From Posidonia oceanica (Eukaryota > Streptophyta > Magnoliopsida > Alismatales > Posidoniaceae), in the NCBI GenBank assembly GCA_037176725.1, contig JAZBRS010000049.1, positions 31,240,001-31,304,000 of the forward strand: a stretch of 64,000 nt of DNA, read 5' to 3'. Of the stretch, positions 46,372 through 58,929 are shown piece by piece (within the stretch, counting starts at the first letter, position 1; each line of letters begins with the position of its first letter). The notes below the pieces were generated by a model. It was not told where the DNA came from, ran no database searches, and saw only the letters and a program-made list of their open reading frames with translations. A program made the position numbers and the translations under genes.

Positions 46372-48487
46372 TCTATGAGATCGTTAACAAGACCATCATG
46401 GAATGATTTCAGAGTATGCGATCTCATCGTGGAACTTTGTAATGTAAGTGTTACTTTTATTGTTATTTATAATTTTAATATAGTGTATGTTTTTTTATTT
46501 AGTATTTTTTTTCAGTCATTAGACTTTTATATAACCCATCTTTCAAAATTTACTGGCTTTTTTTTTTTTAATGAGCAGGTGGTTAATTTAAGTGCTTGTT
46601 TTGGGAGACTAGTTTAGGTCCTGAGTTTATCAACAGAGTTGGGAACTCCATGTTGACATGTGGAAAGATTTTGCAGGCTTTCGAGAAATTTGGTTCATGT
46701 GCCGTAGGAATATGAAATATGAACCTCGGTAGTGACTCACCGGAGGTTCCGCTGATATACAATAAGTTGTACAAATTTAGAGTGGATGATGACACAGTAG
46801 ATCCACTCGACTTCAAAAATGAATAATTTATAACTTTTACTGTGTTCAACGATGCATCCGATGAGATTGGGTACAGGTCCCCTTTTTTTTGGAGGGGGGG
46901 GGGGGTGGTGAAAATGGCACATGGATCACATCAGGTTGAAGTTGAGCAAGACATTCGATTAAAGAAAACCAATCTAAGGAATGTTGCATGCAACACGTAC
47001 TCTACGAAAGGGAATCAATCCAAGGCATATGTGCATCACTTTCTCTAGAACCCTTCGCCAACTGTTTTAGACCGTGGGCCAATGTTTGAATCATTATTAC
47101 TGAATATCACTCTGCTGGTTCTTATCATGTGAACTACAAGGGTCCTTAGAAAGATCAGTCGATTGCACATATGCATATGTGATTTTCTTTGTAGATGTTC
47201 TGATGGAAACGTGGGTTGAAGATCTCTTCTTCAAAAGAACATAAAGGCTGTATGATAAATATATCATAAGCAGGTTACGTATGTCAACTGAATTAAGCTA
47301 CTCTTTTCCTCTAAAAGGTTTCACTCGAGCTAAATGTTGTAACCGACTAAAGTGGCTAGGAACCATTCCTACGTCACGGAAATACACCCAACCTACATCC
47401 CATTTGCCAAATGGTATGAGTTTAAAACCACATGCATTGATGTGTGGGAAAAAATTTACAAACAGAGTTGTATATGTCAGTCGGAACCTCTTTGAGACCT
47501 CTTTCTAATTTTGAGTTCTTGTTGATGTTTGGAATCCAATTCAAAACAACAGACTCTGAGTTGATTTGTTCTAGATCTTATTGTTCACTTCAGACGTTGT
47601 TAATTTCTTAAGAGATCCAATCTCTCAATGTGAGACCGACCACTCTTGAAGTAGAATAATGACGAACCAGTGCTGGACATTTCCTAGACAAAAATTAATA
47701 AAGAAAAGGTTAGGTAGCACATACTGCTTGACTGATTAACCACTTCTAACATCTTTACAAAAATTAACTGAAATATGTATAAATTCTAACTCTCCCTGAT
47801 AATTCAGTGGTACACATTTCTTGATATCTTCCCTCAACCATTGAAGAGAAAGGTGAAAAATGAGCATGATGTAAAGAAATTGAATTAGAATAAGTTCTGA
47901 AGCATGGTCTAATGTTAAATTGAAAGAAAGAGAGAAAAGTCCAATACATCAGGCATTTCCTTTGTGCTATCAAAAGTTACAAAGATTTATCAAAGTGCTC
48001 TTTTTATAGCTAGGATTCATATGAAAATGAGCTAAGAGCATGTGCATAGTGTATATACAAGAAGAAGAAAACAACTCAAATGGGTGAAAAACATGAAACC
48101 AACTCAATCGCTTTTTCTCAAAACTGTTCTCTCGTTTACTTCTTTTCTTCCTGATGTGCAGCAAAACATTTGGAACCAATCCTAGTTACCCTGGAACATT
48201 AAAGCTGATATTCAAATGTATCTATCTCCATAAAGAGCTTCAAAATCACAAGATTATTGAACTTTAGAAACTATTCAAGAGCATAAAGTGCACACCCGTT
48301 TCTACTTAAGGATTTGCTGAACTAAAAGCATATAACCTAATAAAGGTATTTACTAAATACCGATAAATGAAACTCATAGATATAAAAAAAAGATTGGATA
48401 TGTTCACAACTAACTAATAAAGTTCTTATTGTTACATCTGGTACAGAAATAAATGAAGTGGAGTTGTCTGGTCGAAAAGCGAAATAC
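46372..48487. other. Unassigned intergenic DNA
   Basis: No gene is recognised. It contains a T run (46560-46570), an unbroken G run of 13 or so (near 46893-46907) and short open frames of up to 75 codons without recognisable motifs. The right part may contain intron or 3' sequence of the SEUSS-like relic. Confidence 0.5.
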
Positions 48488-49400
48488 GGTGATCAAACAC
48501 AGTTTCCTGAATTACTTTTGCATAATCAAGGACTATCTGACCTAAAGCATTTTGATATTCACGTGGCATGTCAACATAGAGAAGTTCTTCAATAGCCTTG
48601 GCAAAACTTCAACAGTTGTTTCTGAAATCACGATTGCAACCATGTAAGATGTACCATTTTTGTATAAATTCAATATATCTATCTCAAGTCTCAACATCAT
48701 AAGTTCCACATGAGAGAGTATACATTAATTTTTTGAGTTACAGAAGTGTACCTACCAAAAGCTCGACCAGGTTTTCTATTGCATATTTCACAGTGCCATA
48801 TATCCTGCAAGAAGCAAATAAAAAGAAACAGTGAAACTTCACAACAAAAATTTATTTTCAAGATCAAAATAACTATTTTAGACCAGCACTAGGGAAACTA
48901 ACTACAGAGTGGAGTAGCTGTTCATTCTTCATGAAGCTCGTTGCTAAATTCAAACATTAGTTTTATCAACTTCACATTGTGATAGACCTGAGGGAAGACA
49001 CCATTTGTTTGTCGGTGACTTCCACATAGAGAAACACACCATCTCTTTTTAGAATGTGGAGCAAAGTACTGATTGACAAATTTCCTCCAAAAGTCAATAT
49101 TATTGTTCTGTAAAGCACAATAGAAAGCATGAGTAGAAATAAAACTGCAATGGAAAATTATCCAAATATGCGGATACATTGAGATTCAGCAGGGTGAGAA
49201 CAGCTTATTGCAGGCCTATGTTGCTGATGATACATGTAATGGGTCAAACGTCAAGCACATGTTCCTGGCTCATAAGCAGCTTGTTTCAGTTGAGATATCG
49301 AAGAAAGAGCCTGGTGTTGCTGTTGTTGTAGTTGAGGCCTTTGCTGAGGAAGAGTTTTAAGAACTTGTTGTTGTTGTTGCATCTGCATGATACGAAGTTG
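48488..49400 (-). pseudogene. SEUSS-like transcriptional co-regulator, pseudogene fragment
   Basis: SEUSS proteins are plant nuclear adaptors with a LIM-binding-like domain and Gln-rich ends. Reading on the minus strand: a Gln-rich exon (QQQQVLKTLPQQRPQLQQ, then AYEPGTCA-stop-RLTHYMYHQQHRP near 49210); an exon at 49107-48988 (NNNIDFWRKFVNQYFAP, KKRWCVSLCG, GVFPQ) flanked by TTTACAG and CAG|GT; an exon at 48804-48756 (DIWHCEICNRKPGRAF) flanked by TTGCAG and G|GTAGGT; and an exon from 48621 (TTVEVLPRL..., EELLYVDMP, QIVLDYAKVIQETVF) after GATTTCAG. The stop in the CAR-RLTH region and a frame-breaking loss between PRL and EELLYVDMP show that it is not functional. Intact splice sites argue for a duplicated gene piece rather than a processed copy. 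Confidence 0.8.
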
Positions 49401-50303
49401 TTACTCGAGAAGATTCATTTGTACAACGGCCTGATAATAGGAATGTTACTCGAGAAGGGTTTTAAGAACCTGCTACTGCTGTTGCATCTGCATGATACGA
49501 TGCTATTACTCGAGAAGATTCATCTGCAAGCATTAGTTGTTTCTTCTAAATTGAAATCAGATATTGAAATTTCTATTATTTCAGTTTAGATGGCAATAAA
49601 AGGCAATCATATTTGTGTACAATCATATTCTAACAAATTATAAACAACCAAACTTTTGGCAATGTTACAATGATTTTTTGTAATTGGAAGTCATGGTAAG
49701 AAATATACAATTAAATATTTTGTTTTGATGATTACAAAAATTATGGTCTTGTGTATTTTGCTATGTGCTAATATTTTTGTGAGATAAAAGCTATGTTTCA
49801 AAAAGAATGTTCGTTGTTGTAGTTGAGGCCTTTGCTGAGGAAGAGTTTTAAGAACTTGTTGTTGCTGTTGCATCTGCATGATACGATGTTGTTACTCGAG
49901 AAGATTCATCTGTACAACAGCCTGATAAAAGGAATGTTACTCGAGAAGGGTTTTAAGAACCTGCTACTGCTGTTGCATCTGCATGATACGATGCTATTAC
50001 TCGAGAAGATTCATCTACAAGCATCAGTTGTTTCTTCTAAATTGAAATCAGATATTGAAATTTCTATTATTTCAGTTTAGATGGCAATAAAAGGCAATCA
50101 TATTTGTGTACAATCATATTCTAACAAATTATAAACAACCAAACTTTTGGCAATGTTACAATGATTTTTTGTAATTGGAAGTCACAGTAAGAAATATACA
50201 ATTAAATATTTTGTTTTGATAATTACAAAAATTATGGTCTTGTGTATTTTGCTATGTGCTAATATTTTTGTGAGATAAAAGTTATGTTTCAAAAAGAATG
50301 TTC
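49322..50303 (-). repeat. 491-bp tandem duplication containing the Gln-rich SEUSS part
   Basis: TAGTTGAGGCCTTTGCTGAGG occurs at 49329 and 49820, and the copies stay nearly identical to about 49812 and 50303. Each copy itself has a shorter direct repeat around 'TTTTAAGAACNTGNT...CATCTGCATGATACG'. The high identity implies a recent event. Confidence 0.9.
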
Positions 50304-51999
50304 TAGAAATCAATGAAAAGGAAAGCCATATTCAAGAACAAAGATTGCAACAAAGGAGCCTTGAAGGACTCACAAAGCCAAGGCAACATCGAGGAAGAAA
50401 AGCAAGCATTTACAAGGAACTATATGAAGATTGATTTTTATATTGTAACTTGTTTTGTATTTTTCTTCTTGGGTTGAGTTCTTCTAGGTATGTTGTAATG
50501 ATCTCCCAACTCATAACTAAAACCTAGGAAAATAGATAAAATATCCTAGAACCTATGAAAGAATCACAAAAATCAGTAATATGGTCTAGGACATAAAAAC
50601 GGCATACCGAAATCTATCGGTATATCGAAATCTGGATAAATTAGGGGTATATGAAACAAATCACTAAAACGGCACACCGAAGGTTTTCGGCATACCAGAC
50701 CAGGGACATGTTTCGACAGACCGGTCTTGTCGAGCATACCGAATTGGCCGTATGATGTGTATAACAGGGGCCATATGATGTGTAAATACCGAATAATTTG
50801 GTCAAATGATAGTCTCTTTTTAGTTGTATAAGAGATCAGAAGTTTAAATCCCATGGATATCACTTATGCCTTAAAAAAAATTTAAAAGTATATTAGGTTT
50901 TTGTATATTTTGATTTTTTTTTTTATTTTGAAAAAAATATATATTAAAAAGCATGTCTCTTGCATAAGAGACATGCAACCCCATTTTTGCATTTAAAGTG
51001 TACATGTAATATCACTAATTTACTAAAGTATTCAAGTAAATAAACCCTTAGTTGTTTAACTTATTATTTGTAACTCATCATGTGTGTTGAAGGTAGGATT
51101 ACTAACAGTAGGTGTTAGAGCCACTCTTGTGTAAGTGACATTCTGACTAATTACTAGCTTCTATCTGATACATGTTTTGTGTGTGTGTGTGTGTGTGATT
51201 ACATAAAACAGTTAAATTAAACAACGTATTGAAAGTCCTTTGGGCTCGAATAATCAACTAGTCACGTTTGTTTGAGCTTAAATTTTCAATGATCTTTATG
51301 ATAGAATTATCGTATACTAAGGAATACATGTGATTCAAACTTCATTCCAATTTGATATCATAACATCTTGTCCAAAGGGTTCTAAATTATGACCTAATGT
51401 TATTGTTTTATATTGTTAAATCTAAACACTTGTTATTAAATACTATCAAGCTAAACATCAAAGCTGACATTGCATATAAAGATGAACAAAGATGAGAATA
51501 CACAATGAGAAGCACAAGTTTGTATACCAAGATGAGAATATACAATGAGAAGCTTCCAAGGAAACCTAAGCCAAGGTATTATAATTCTTGATTCATTTTC
51601 TAGAAATTGGTATTTCAGTATTTTGGAATTAGGCTTCTAAAGTGGTTTTATTAACTTCCACAAAAAGAAGTGAAGGTAAAGTTCTAGAATTTTGTAAGTA
51701 GTGCCCCTCTCATGATGAGCTCTATTTAATTCTCCAATCCTCTCACTTGTAGATCACTTTCTCTCGTGAAATCAAATAGCAAATGAGAGAGTAGTTTTTT
51801 ACACGTTGTAGTTTATGAAACTAGAATTCCTCTACTTCAAGAACTTCCATGAAATCAATGAGAATTGGACAACTTTGTTCACTTTGTAAACTAAGAAATT
51901 TAAAAATGATCTCGACTTTCGGGCTCACACATTGCGAACATGCTTTGGGGAGGGATAAGTTTCCACTCTTTTTATTATCATTGAAATATATATTGAGTT
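50304..51999. other. Unassigned DNA with inverted CGGTAT motifs and a GT repeat
   Basis: No gene is recognised. Positions 50600-50800 contain several ATACCGA / TCGGTAT words that could pair. A (GT)n run lies at about 51177-51198. Confidence 0.5.
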
Positions 52000-53029
52000 A
52001 TTATCTAAATACATGAGACTGGAGTTGCATCTGACGCTCTTGGATAGATATTTCTTTTCTCCTCTTGAGTGACTGGAGTTCCATCTGACCTATCAGGGAG
52101 GTAGAATAGTTGCTTGCACGAGAGATTGGAGCGTGTTGCTTCGCTCGGAGGGTGGGGCCAGGTCCTCCTGATGGTGCTTCTCGTGCATTTGGCAATGTTA
52201 CGCTTGCAATTAGAGGTTGAGGCGGCGTTGACGCTCGTCCGAGTCACTCCTCTCATGGGCGCCTTCTTTCTTCGACTTCTTTCTTCATTTTTCTTTTATG
52301 CCCAGTATGCATATCATGCCATTTCGTTTCTTTTTGCTCACATAATCTCGATTCTTTTGGATATGCATTTGCTTCATCCTCTTGGGGTAGTGGTCACTGA
52401 TGAGGCGTTAAGAGTTCGGCTGGTCGACGTACACCTTCAGTCTCTGCTGTGCGTACAGGCAGCCTCTGGCTACGCTCTGCTCTGCTTTGGTCCTCTCCAT
52501 ATCTGGTGGACTCTCTTGATTGGATTGAACTCGCTTTTGGAGTTTCGTGCCCAACGAGACTCTCCGTTCTGCTCTAAGTCTCACACTATGGCCACATGCA
52601 ATGAGATGGCATTGCTCGGGTGAGTTCTACCTGTGATGGTTGATGCTTTGCATCCTCTTGGCACTGCCGCTTATTATACAAATTTTTATGTGTTTTGTGG
52701 GTTTTACACATATTTTTGGGTTTTTCATTGGTTTTATATTTTTTATGATTTTTGCTTTATGGAAACATAAAATCAAAACTGGCAAAAAGGGAGAGACATG
52801 TTTTTGTTTTTTTTGCATATTTGATTTTTTGGTGTTTTTGTGTTTTCCAGGATGCAGGGAATGAAATGCACATGCAGGAAATAAAAATGCATGTTTTTGG
52901 GTTTTCCGTGATTTTATATTTTTTATGGTTTTCTGATAAGGCGAGAAAATGCAAAAACAAAACCAAAGAAATGAAAAGACAATGCAGGAAACAAAAAAGA
53001 AGGTAAGAGGGACTTACCTGTCAGCAACC
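52000..53029. other. Unassigned DNA left of the third Gypsy element
   Basis: GACTGGAGTT.CATCTGAC occurs twice (52017 and 52070). Two TTTTATATTTTTTATG.TTTT stretches lie at 52732 and 52911. On the minus strand CAG|GTAAGTCCCTC near 53015-53003 is a strong donor-like site at the edge of the gag relic, so part of 52600-53010 might be intron of that element. This is not demonstrated. Confidence 0.4.
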
Positions 53030-55694
53030 TCAGGATGGAGGTGCTGGGTCTGCTCCTACGCTGTTGGTACTGCCAGCGGGGTCCGCCGGGATGACCGGTG
53101 ACGCTGTAGGGTCCGCTGATGGCAGTGCCAGGAGCACTGGAGCTACTGGAGCCACTGATGGCAGTGCTGGGAGCACTAGAGCTGCCGAGGTTGAAGGAAA
53201 TACGGACCTGGATGGTGTTGCAATCGGGTTTGCTGGTGATGCTACCGCTGCGTCTTCAAACATCCCCTAGGCGAGCTAGGAAGGGTGAGAAGAGGAGATT
53301 GCGCCGATGGGATCAAAAGGATCCACCGGGGCGGAGCTGGACTAAGAGAAGACAGGAGTGAGGGAAAAGACCCCCAAGGTTCCGACATCTTTGAAGCCTA
53401 CAAACTCGGAAGAGGAAGGGTCGACTACACTAGGGTGTGCGAATGCTGGTGCAAGTGTCGGTGTAGGTGCTGCCTCCTGTGCAACGACACTAATGATCTT
53501 CCGATCAATCAGGCGCTGAATGGCATCCCATAAAGTGAGGCAGTTATCCATCGAGTGCCCCAAGGCTCGATGGAAACTGCAGAACTGATCCGTGTTATGC
53601 CACCACGGAGGGGGATTCGGTGACGGACGAACAACCGGGAGCCTCAGGAGTGACTCAACCTGGGGAAAGATGACACTCAAAGGCTCGGCCAGAGGAGTGT
53701 CTTCGCATTCGGCACCCCGAGGCTCGATGGAAACTGCAGAACTGATCCGTGTTATGCCACCGCGGAGGGGGATTCGGTGACAGACGAACAACCAGGAGCC
53801 TCAGGAGTGACTCAACCTAGGGAAAGATGACACTCAAAGGCTCGGCCAGAGGAGTGTCTTCGCATTCGGCACGACAAGGTCGTTTTTGCCCCGGTTGTAG
53901 TCCTTGCCAAGCTGGTGCGACATGATGCACTGGCCCGACGATGGCAGTGTGTGCGTAATCTAGCGGAGTAGAGTCTGGCTAACTCGCTGCATTGGCAGGC
54001 TCTGATGGAGAATCGACGTACGCGACAGCGTGCCGCTCAGAGTAGCCAGGAGCAAAATCACTGCTGTTGTTGCTGCTACGACGGTTGCTACTGCTGGAGG
54101 TGTTGTTGGCCTGCCTAGCCATGGCAGAAAGTGTGGGGAAATTCCCACTTCGTAGTAAGCTTTCCACGTGGGCGCCAGCTCTAATTAGCGATGCATAACT
54201 AGTGACTGGTTGGATGGATAGCAGGACTCCAATCGCTGGTTGCGCACCATTGATGATCATTTCGATAAATTCTTCGTCAGAGGGTCTGTCTCTGACCTGG
54301 GCGGCTAGGGAATGCTAGCGATCGACATACTCCCCAAATGGCTCGTGGGACCTCTACCAGATGGCAACAAGATTCTCTCGCTTGGGGATCAAGTCAAGGT
54401 TGAAGGAGTACTGCTCGACGAACGCCTGAGAAAGATCCTTCCAAGTCTGGATCGTCGCCATGTCAAGGGAAGTGAACCACTTGAGCGTGGGGCCGGTCAG
54501 GCCCTTCTGGAACAGACGGATCAGGAGCCTTTCGTCAGCCTAAAGCTGAACAAGGTCTCCGCAGTATGCCCTCAGATGCGAGATAGGGCAGCCTCTACCA
54601 TTGTACTTTTCGAATTCCGGGATGTAGAAGTTCGAAGGGAGTGTAGCCTCTGGAAAGCAACAGAGGTCCCGAAATTGGTAAGACTGGCTGTCCGTGCCTT
54701 GCACTTGACGAAGTGCTCTTTCTAAATCACCCATCCTGGCAAGGAGAGCGTCTGAAACTGCTACCGGCGATGATTGTGCAGCTGAGGTAGGGAAAGCGTA
54801 TGCCGTATGGGTCGCACGGAAGCGCTCTTCTATATCCACTATCACGCCACCTGGTGTCGAGGCGTGAGGGCCAGCATACCCGTGCAGGGGTGAAAAGTGT
54901 TGTGGCATGCATGCTGGGGTCTGAACCTGATGCAAAGGGGATGAATAGATAATATGTTGTGCAGTGTAAGGTGCAGCGTGCGAGAGCAGCAGCTGTTGCA
55001 CCGGCACGGCCCCAGGCAACGAGCTCAAGAGATGTTGTGCTCCTGCCAATCCAAGGGACTGGCCACCAACTGATGGAGTAGCATGCAGTGAATAGTGCCG
55101 TGTAAATGCAGGAGGGAAGTAAGGCACCCGCATTGTCGAAGCTGTGAGGAGCTGGGGTGATGGCAAGGGTGGAAATGCAGTGTGGTGAGCCTGCAGAGCT
55201 ATGGTGGGCTACACCGAAACCTCAAGGGTCGGAGGGAAGGAGTGGACCGCAGTCGGGTCGAATGCGAAAGCCATGCCTCACAACCTCTCAGCCTGAGCCA
55301 ACAGATACTATGCTTGCGAGGTAGGGGACTCGCCAACCGACAGGTCGGGATGCAAAGGAGTGTCTGCGAAAGGGGGCACGGAAGCAGAGGAGCAAAGAGG
55401 GAGAGACCCTATGCAAGAGGCAGCCGTAGAAAGCTGAATTCCTGAGATGGCAAGGCCCTGGGAAGGAACGAAAGACAGCGCTCCTGGAGCCTGAGTGGCG
55501 GTCACCATGATTGACTTGGTGACAAGCTCCAGATCGACTTCGGTCTGCCCTTGTTCTAGATAAAGGGGTTGTGAGATCTCCTGCACCGAAAGGGGCGAAG
55601 AGACAGCAGATGTCAAAGTGAGGGAAGGAGGGACCGAAATCGGGATCCCCTCCGATGTCAAAGAGGAAGGAGGCTCACTGGTTTGTTGGGCCAT
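53030..55694 (-). pseudogene. gag of a third Gypsy element (decayed, 3' truncated)
   Basis: ATG at 55694 (MAQQTSEPPSS). The core carries YQFRDLCCFPEATL, FEKYNGRGCPISHLRAYCGD, an SIQPVTSYASLIRAGAHVES segment, and the Cys/His cluster FCSFHRALGHSMDNC near 53575. In-frame stops occur at 55310-55308, about 55270, about 55210 and 54542-54540, with frameshifts further on. The end is an Ala/Pro/Val-rich linker to about 53030. No protease, RT or integrase follows on the left, so most of the element is missing. It is about as distant from the A and B gags as they are from each other. Confidence 0.85.
53563..53876 (-). repeat. 157-bp tandem duplication inside the third gag
   Basis: AGGCTCGATGGAAACTGCAG occurs at 53563 and 53720, and CGCATTCGGCAC at 53704 and 53861, both 157 bp apart. 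It duplicates the part coding for the Cys/His cluster and, not being a multiple of three, shifts the frame. Confidence 0.9.
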
Positions 55695-56741
55695 AACGGA
55701 CCGCGAGTAGGTGCGAATGGGTCTACGGCTGAGAGCAGAGACACGAGACCTAAGACGAGCTATTGTCAGAAGCGACAAATAGCTCAGAGACAAAGAATGA
55801 GGGACGCTCGAGGTCGTAGCCGAGGATCTCGCAACTACCTGCGAACAGGAAAAACAACAAAGGCGTCAGGGGATAGACGCAATGCAAGTTATTAGGGTGG
55901 TATGAATGGCACACAGGCAGATGAATGCCATAGTATGCGCTCTTTCACCATGCATGTTCTGAGTAGGCTGACTACTTGGACTCACTCATGGGTATGGGTT
56001 TATTGACTCAAGTCCAAAAGAGTAGGTCCCCGTCTAAATCCTGGCCAAAGCTCAGGCAGTAACAGGTGATGCGTTTGGAGCCTCGACCCTGCCAAAGCAT
56101 GGGTTGTACCCTCTACTAACACCGACACAACCCTAGACAAGGGGGGACAGACCGACCTGCTTGCCCTACGCCAAAGCGATGGAAAGAGAGACCGGGACTG
56201 CCCTTCTCAGACTAAGTGGGTGGACTTAGGGATGAGAAGATGCATGCTTTCTAGTATAATCAATCTTGCAGATATGCTGTTAAGTATTTTACTTGCATTT
56301 TATTTAACTAAAAAGGGGAAATTTGCAAGTTTGGCTCTAGTTGTGCTTGAGTGTTATTGTTTGGCTTTATCTATTGCTTTTAAATTAAGCCAAAGAGGAA
56401 ATAAGCATGTTTCTAATATCCTAGGCATGGCAAAAGCATGAAGGGGAAAGAAACATCAAGTCATGGCATGCAAACAATCATATACCAAGGCAAAAGGCAT
56501 GTGCATGGCATGTGCAAGTGTTGTGTGCATGATGGTGAAAAAAACATTCATCACATCAAAAGGCATGTATACATGGCATGTGCATGTGTAGTGGCATAGC
56601 AATTATGTAAAACAAAGCATTCACCATTCAAAGGCATGTATTATTGCGTCAAGCAAGTATTTAGGCATGGATAAGCATAAAGGCAAGCACAAGCGAAAGA
56701 CCATGCGAGTGTCGTGACCGGGTTCCTGCCAGGGCGCCGCT
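55695..56741 (-). other. 5' leader of the third Gypsy element
   Basis: No coding signal. It shares the family leader blocks (55900-56230). A strong acceptor TTGTTTTTCCTGTTCGCAG lies before gag (AG at 55840-55839). The primer-binding site beside the LTR end is unclear; TGGCAGGAACCCGG near 56732-56719 is one candidate. Confidence 0.55.
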
Positions 56742-58800
56742 TGTAGTGCGCTGCCAGAGCTTGCGCGTGCCGACCGACGAAAGGGTCGCGAATAGTTGGT
56801 GGATTCGAGGAAGGAAACTCGACTCGAGAAACACCGGAAAAGCGAAGAAAACAAACAATCGATAAGGTAAAAACGGAGTCGCCACCTAGTCTATTAAATC
56901 GGAAGACGAGGAAACTCGAGGAAAGCATAGAAAACATACAAGTGGATGCAATGCTATGCAAAATAAAATGACTCGTGCCTAGGATAAGGGCATAATGGTC
57001 ATTGCAGGCCAAAAAAAAGGATAAGGACTCCTGTTACGCGTGGAGAAGGTGTTAAGCACCCCTGACATGCCCGAAATTGGTCTTTCTAGGCTTCTCGCTC
57101 GTATATGCAGGAATGTCAGCAAATACTTGCCTTTACTGTACGCCTGGGGGTGATAGATGCTATGAATGCCTAGTTACATACTTTACTTAAATGCCATTTG
57201 AAAACATGTTGTATTTAGTGAAAAATGCTAAGCATGGATGATTGAGGCTAGAATGCTATGATGTAATGATAATCATGCTAAGAAAGCTAAAACAGGGTTG
57301 AACAAACTAAGTAAGCGATAAACAAGGCGGAAAATGTGGCATCTGTCTGCTGTCTGGACAGTGGGCTGAGTCGCCGGCCAGATGGGTGATGACAAGGGCA
57401 CCGTTGTGAGCGGCGACGGCTTTAGTCGCCTATAAGAGAGGCGACCGAACCTGCAACTAACTGCCTCAGATAGCCAACTTCATCGCCGGCAAGAAGGCAC
57501 ATAAACGATGCAAAATGCACAATAAATCACATGGCAATATAGAGGGCATAACTAAGATTAAAAACATGCAAGCAGACTGTAAAATGAAAGCATGGATCAC
57601 GAGATACAGCGGCCTGAAGTTCGGCCGGTGGACTGTTAAAGAACACAGTTTAATCGCCGGTTGGAGCGGCGGTTCAACTGGCAGTCCAGAGGCTAACTTC
57701 CACGGCCAAATCTGGCATCCATGATGATGCAAACTAACAACTAAATGCATGAATGTAAAGACCAATCATTCATGAGCACAAGCAAACAAAAATCAAGTAA
57801 AATTGTGATCTAAGTCGACTGGGGCGACGGCTCAAAGATTGGCCGGCGAACTGCACAGGTGCAGGTTAGTCGCCGGTCTAGCCGAGCGTAACCTGGCAGA
57901 CCTTCGGCGCCGGAGAAGAAGGCAAGCAATGGCAATAAAGCGACTGTAAAATGCAAATAAATGTACTGGAAGCATGCGCGGAACATTACGAGGCTAAGGG
58001 GGAGGTTTTTCACCTGTGGGAGCGCGTGGTTCGGCCCCCCGACCTAGCACGTCGGAGTACGCCGGCGTGGAGGTCGCTGCGGCGTTGGAGGCATCGACGG
58101 TCGCTCGGAGTGATTGGGTTGTGTTCGAGGCTGTCCGGCAAAGGTGTATGCAAGATTTGACGACGTTTGGTGTTGAGATGTGGCCTCTGGCACTTGTCGA
58201 CCAGCGGCGGCAAGGAGGAACGACGGTAGAGGTCGCGCGGCGGACACGGTGGCTCAGGGCTGTCTGTGGTGGTTTGGGACTTGGGAGTGTAGCACGGGAT
58301 GCTAGGAGTGTGAGTATGAGCTCTGTGGGATGTGTTGGCTTGCTGTCGTTGCTATGGGATTAGATGGAAGCGTCACCGGCGATGGGTTCCGGCGGACAGT
58401 GGGAACTACGGTGAGGCTTGGTGGCCGTCCGGGACGCTAAGGAGGGCTGTGAAAAGCTTGGGTGAAGGCTGAGGAGCTAGGGAGTGTTCCTGGATCACCA
58501 GAGCGTGCTGTGGATCGAGCGGCAATGGGATCAAGTGGGTTGAGTGTCACCGGCCGATCAATGGGTGTGGGGAGAATGGTTTTTTTGTTTGGTCAAGCCT
58601 GCACACGGCATGGAAGTGGCAGGGCAAGGTGGGATGAGATCGTGGGTCGTGGAGGTGAGGTCGTGGGAGGTCATGGTGGTGTCAGGGCGACGTGGGAGCA
58701 TGGCTGAAAACATCCAAAACAGCCACGCGGGAGAGTTTGAACGGCTAGCATGGGCAGCTTTGTTTCTCACAGTCAGTCGCCGCTCTCGACGGCGATAACA
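56742..58800 (-). mobile_element. LTR of the third Gypsy element (right edge uncertain)
   Basis: The left edge TGTAG at 56742 is the LTR end (CACTACA on the minus strand). Its tail keeps the family order: GCTCGCGTGC-like block, PBS-like TGGCGACTCCG (56884-56874), 'GGACTCCTGTTACG'. The middle (57360-58700) is GC-rich with many AGTCGCC / GGCGACT words and is leader-exon-like. A possible right edge is GATAACA at 58800, but no second LTR is present to confirm it. Confidence 0.55.
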
Positions 58801-58929
58801 CTAGTCGCCACACAAAGAGGCGCCAGAATTGGTCGCCACATGAAGAGGTACGCCGTTTTGTAACGGAGCTCCGTTTTATATAATAAAACAATTCAAGCAA
58901 GTCAGAATCAAAGCTCTGATATATACCGG

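Noticed and set aside
47281..47508. 75-codon plus-strand frame as a small gene
   Set aside because: No recognisable motif, no conserved context, and length within chance for this composition.
57466..58798. Several 65-115-codon frames in the GC-rich part
   Set aside because: Overlapping frames on both strands within an LTR-like GC-rich block; no domain recognised.
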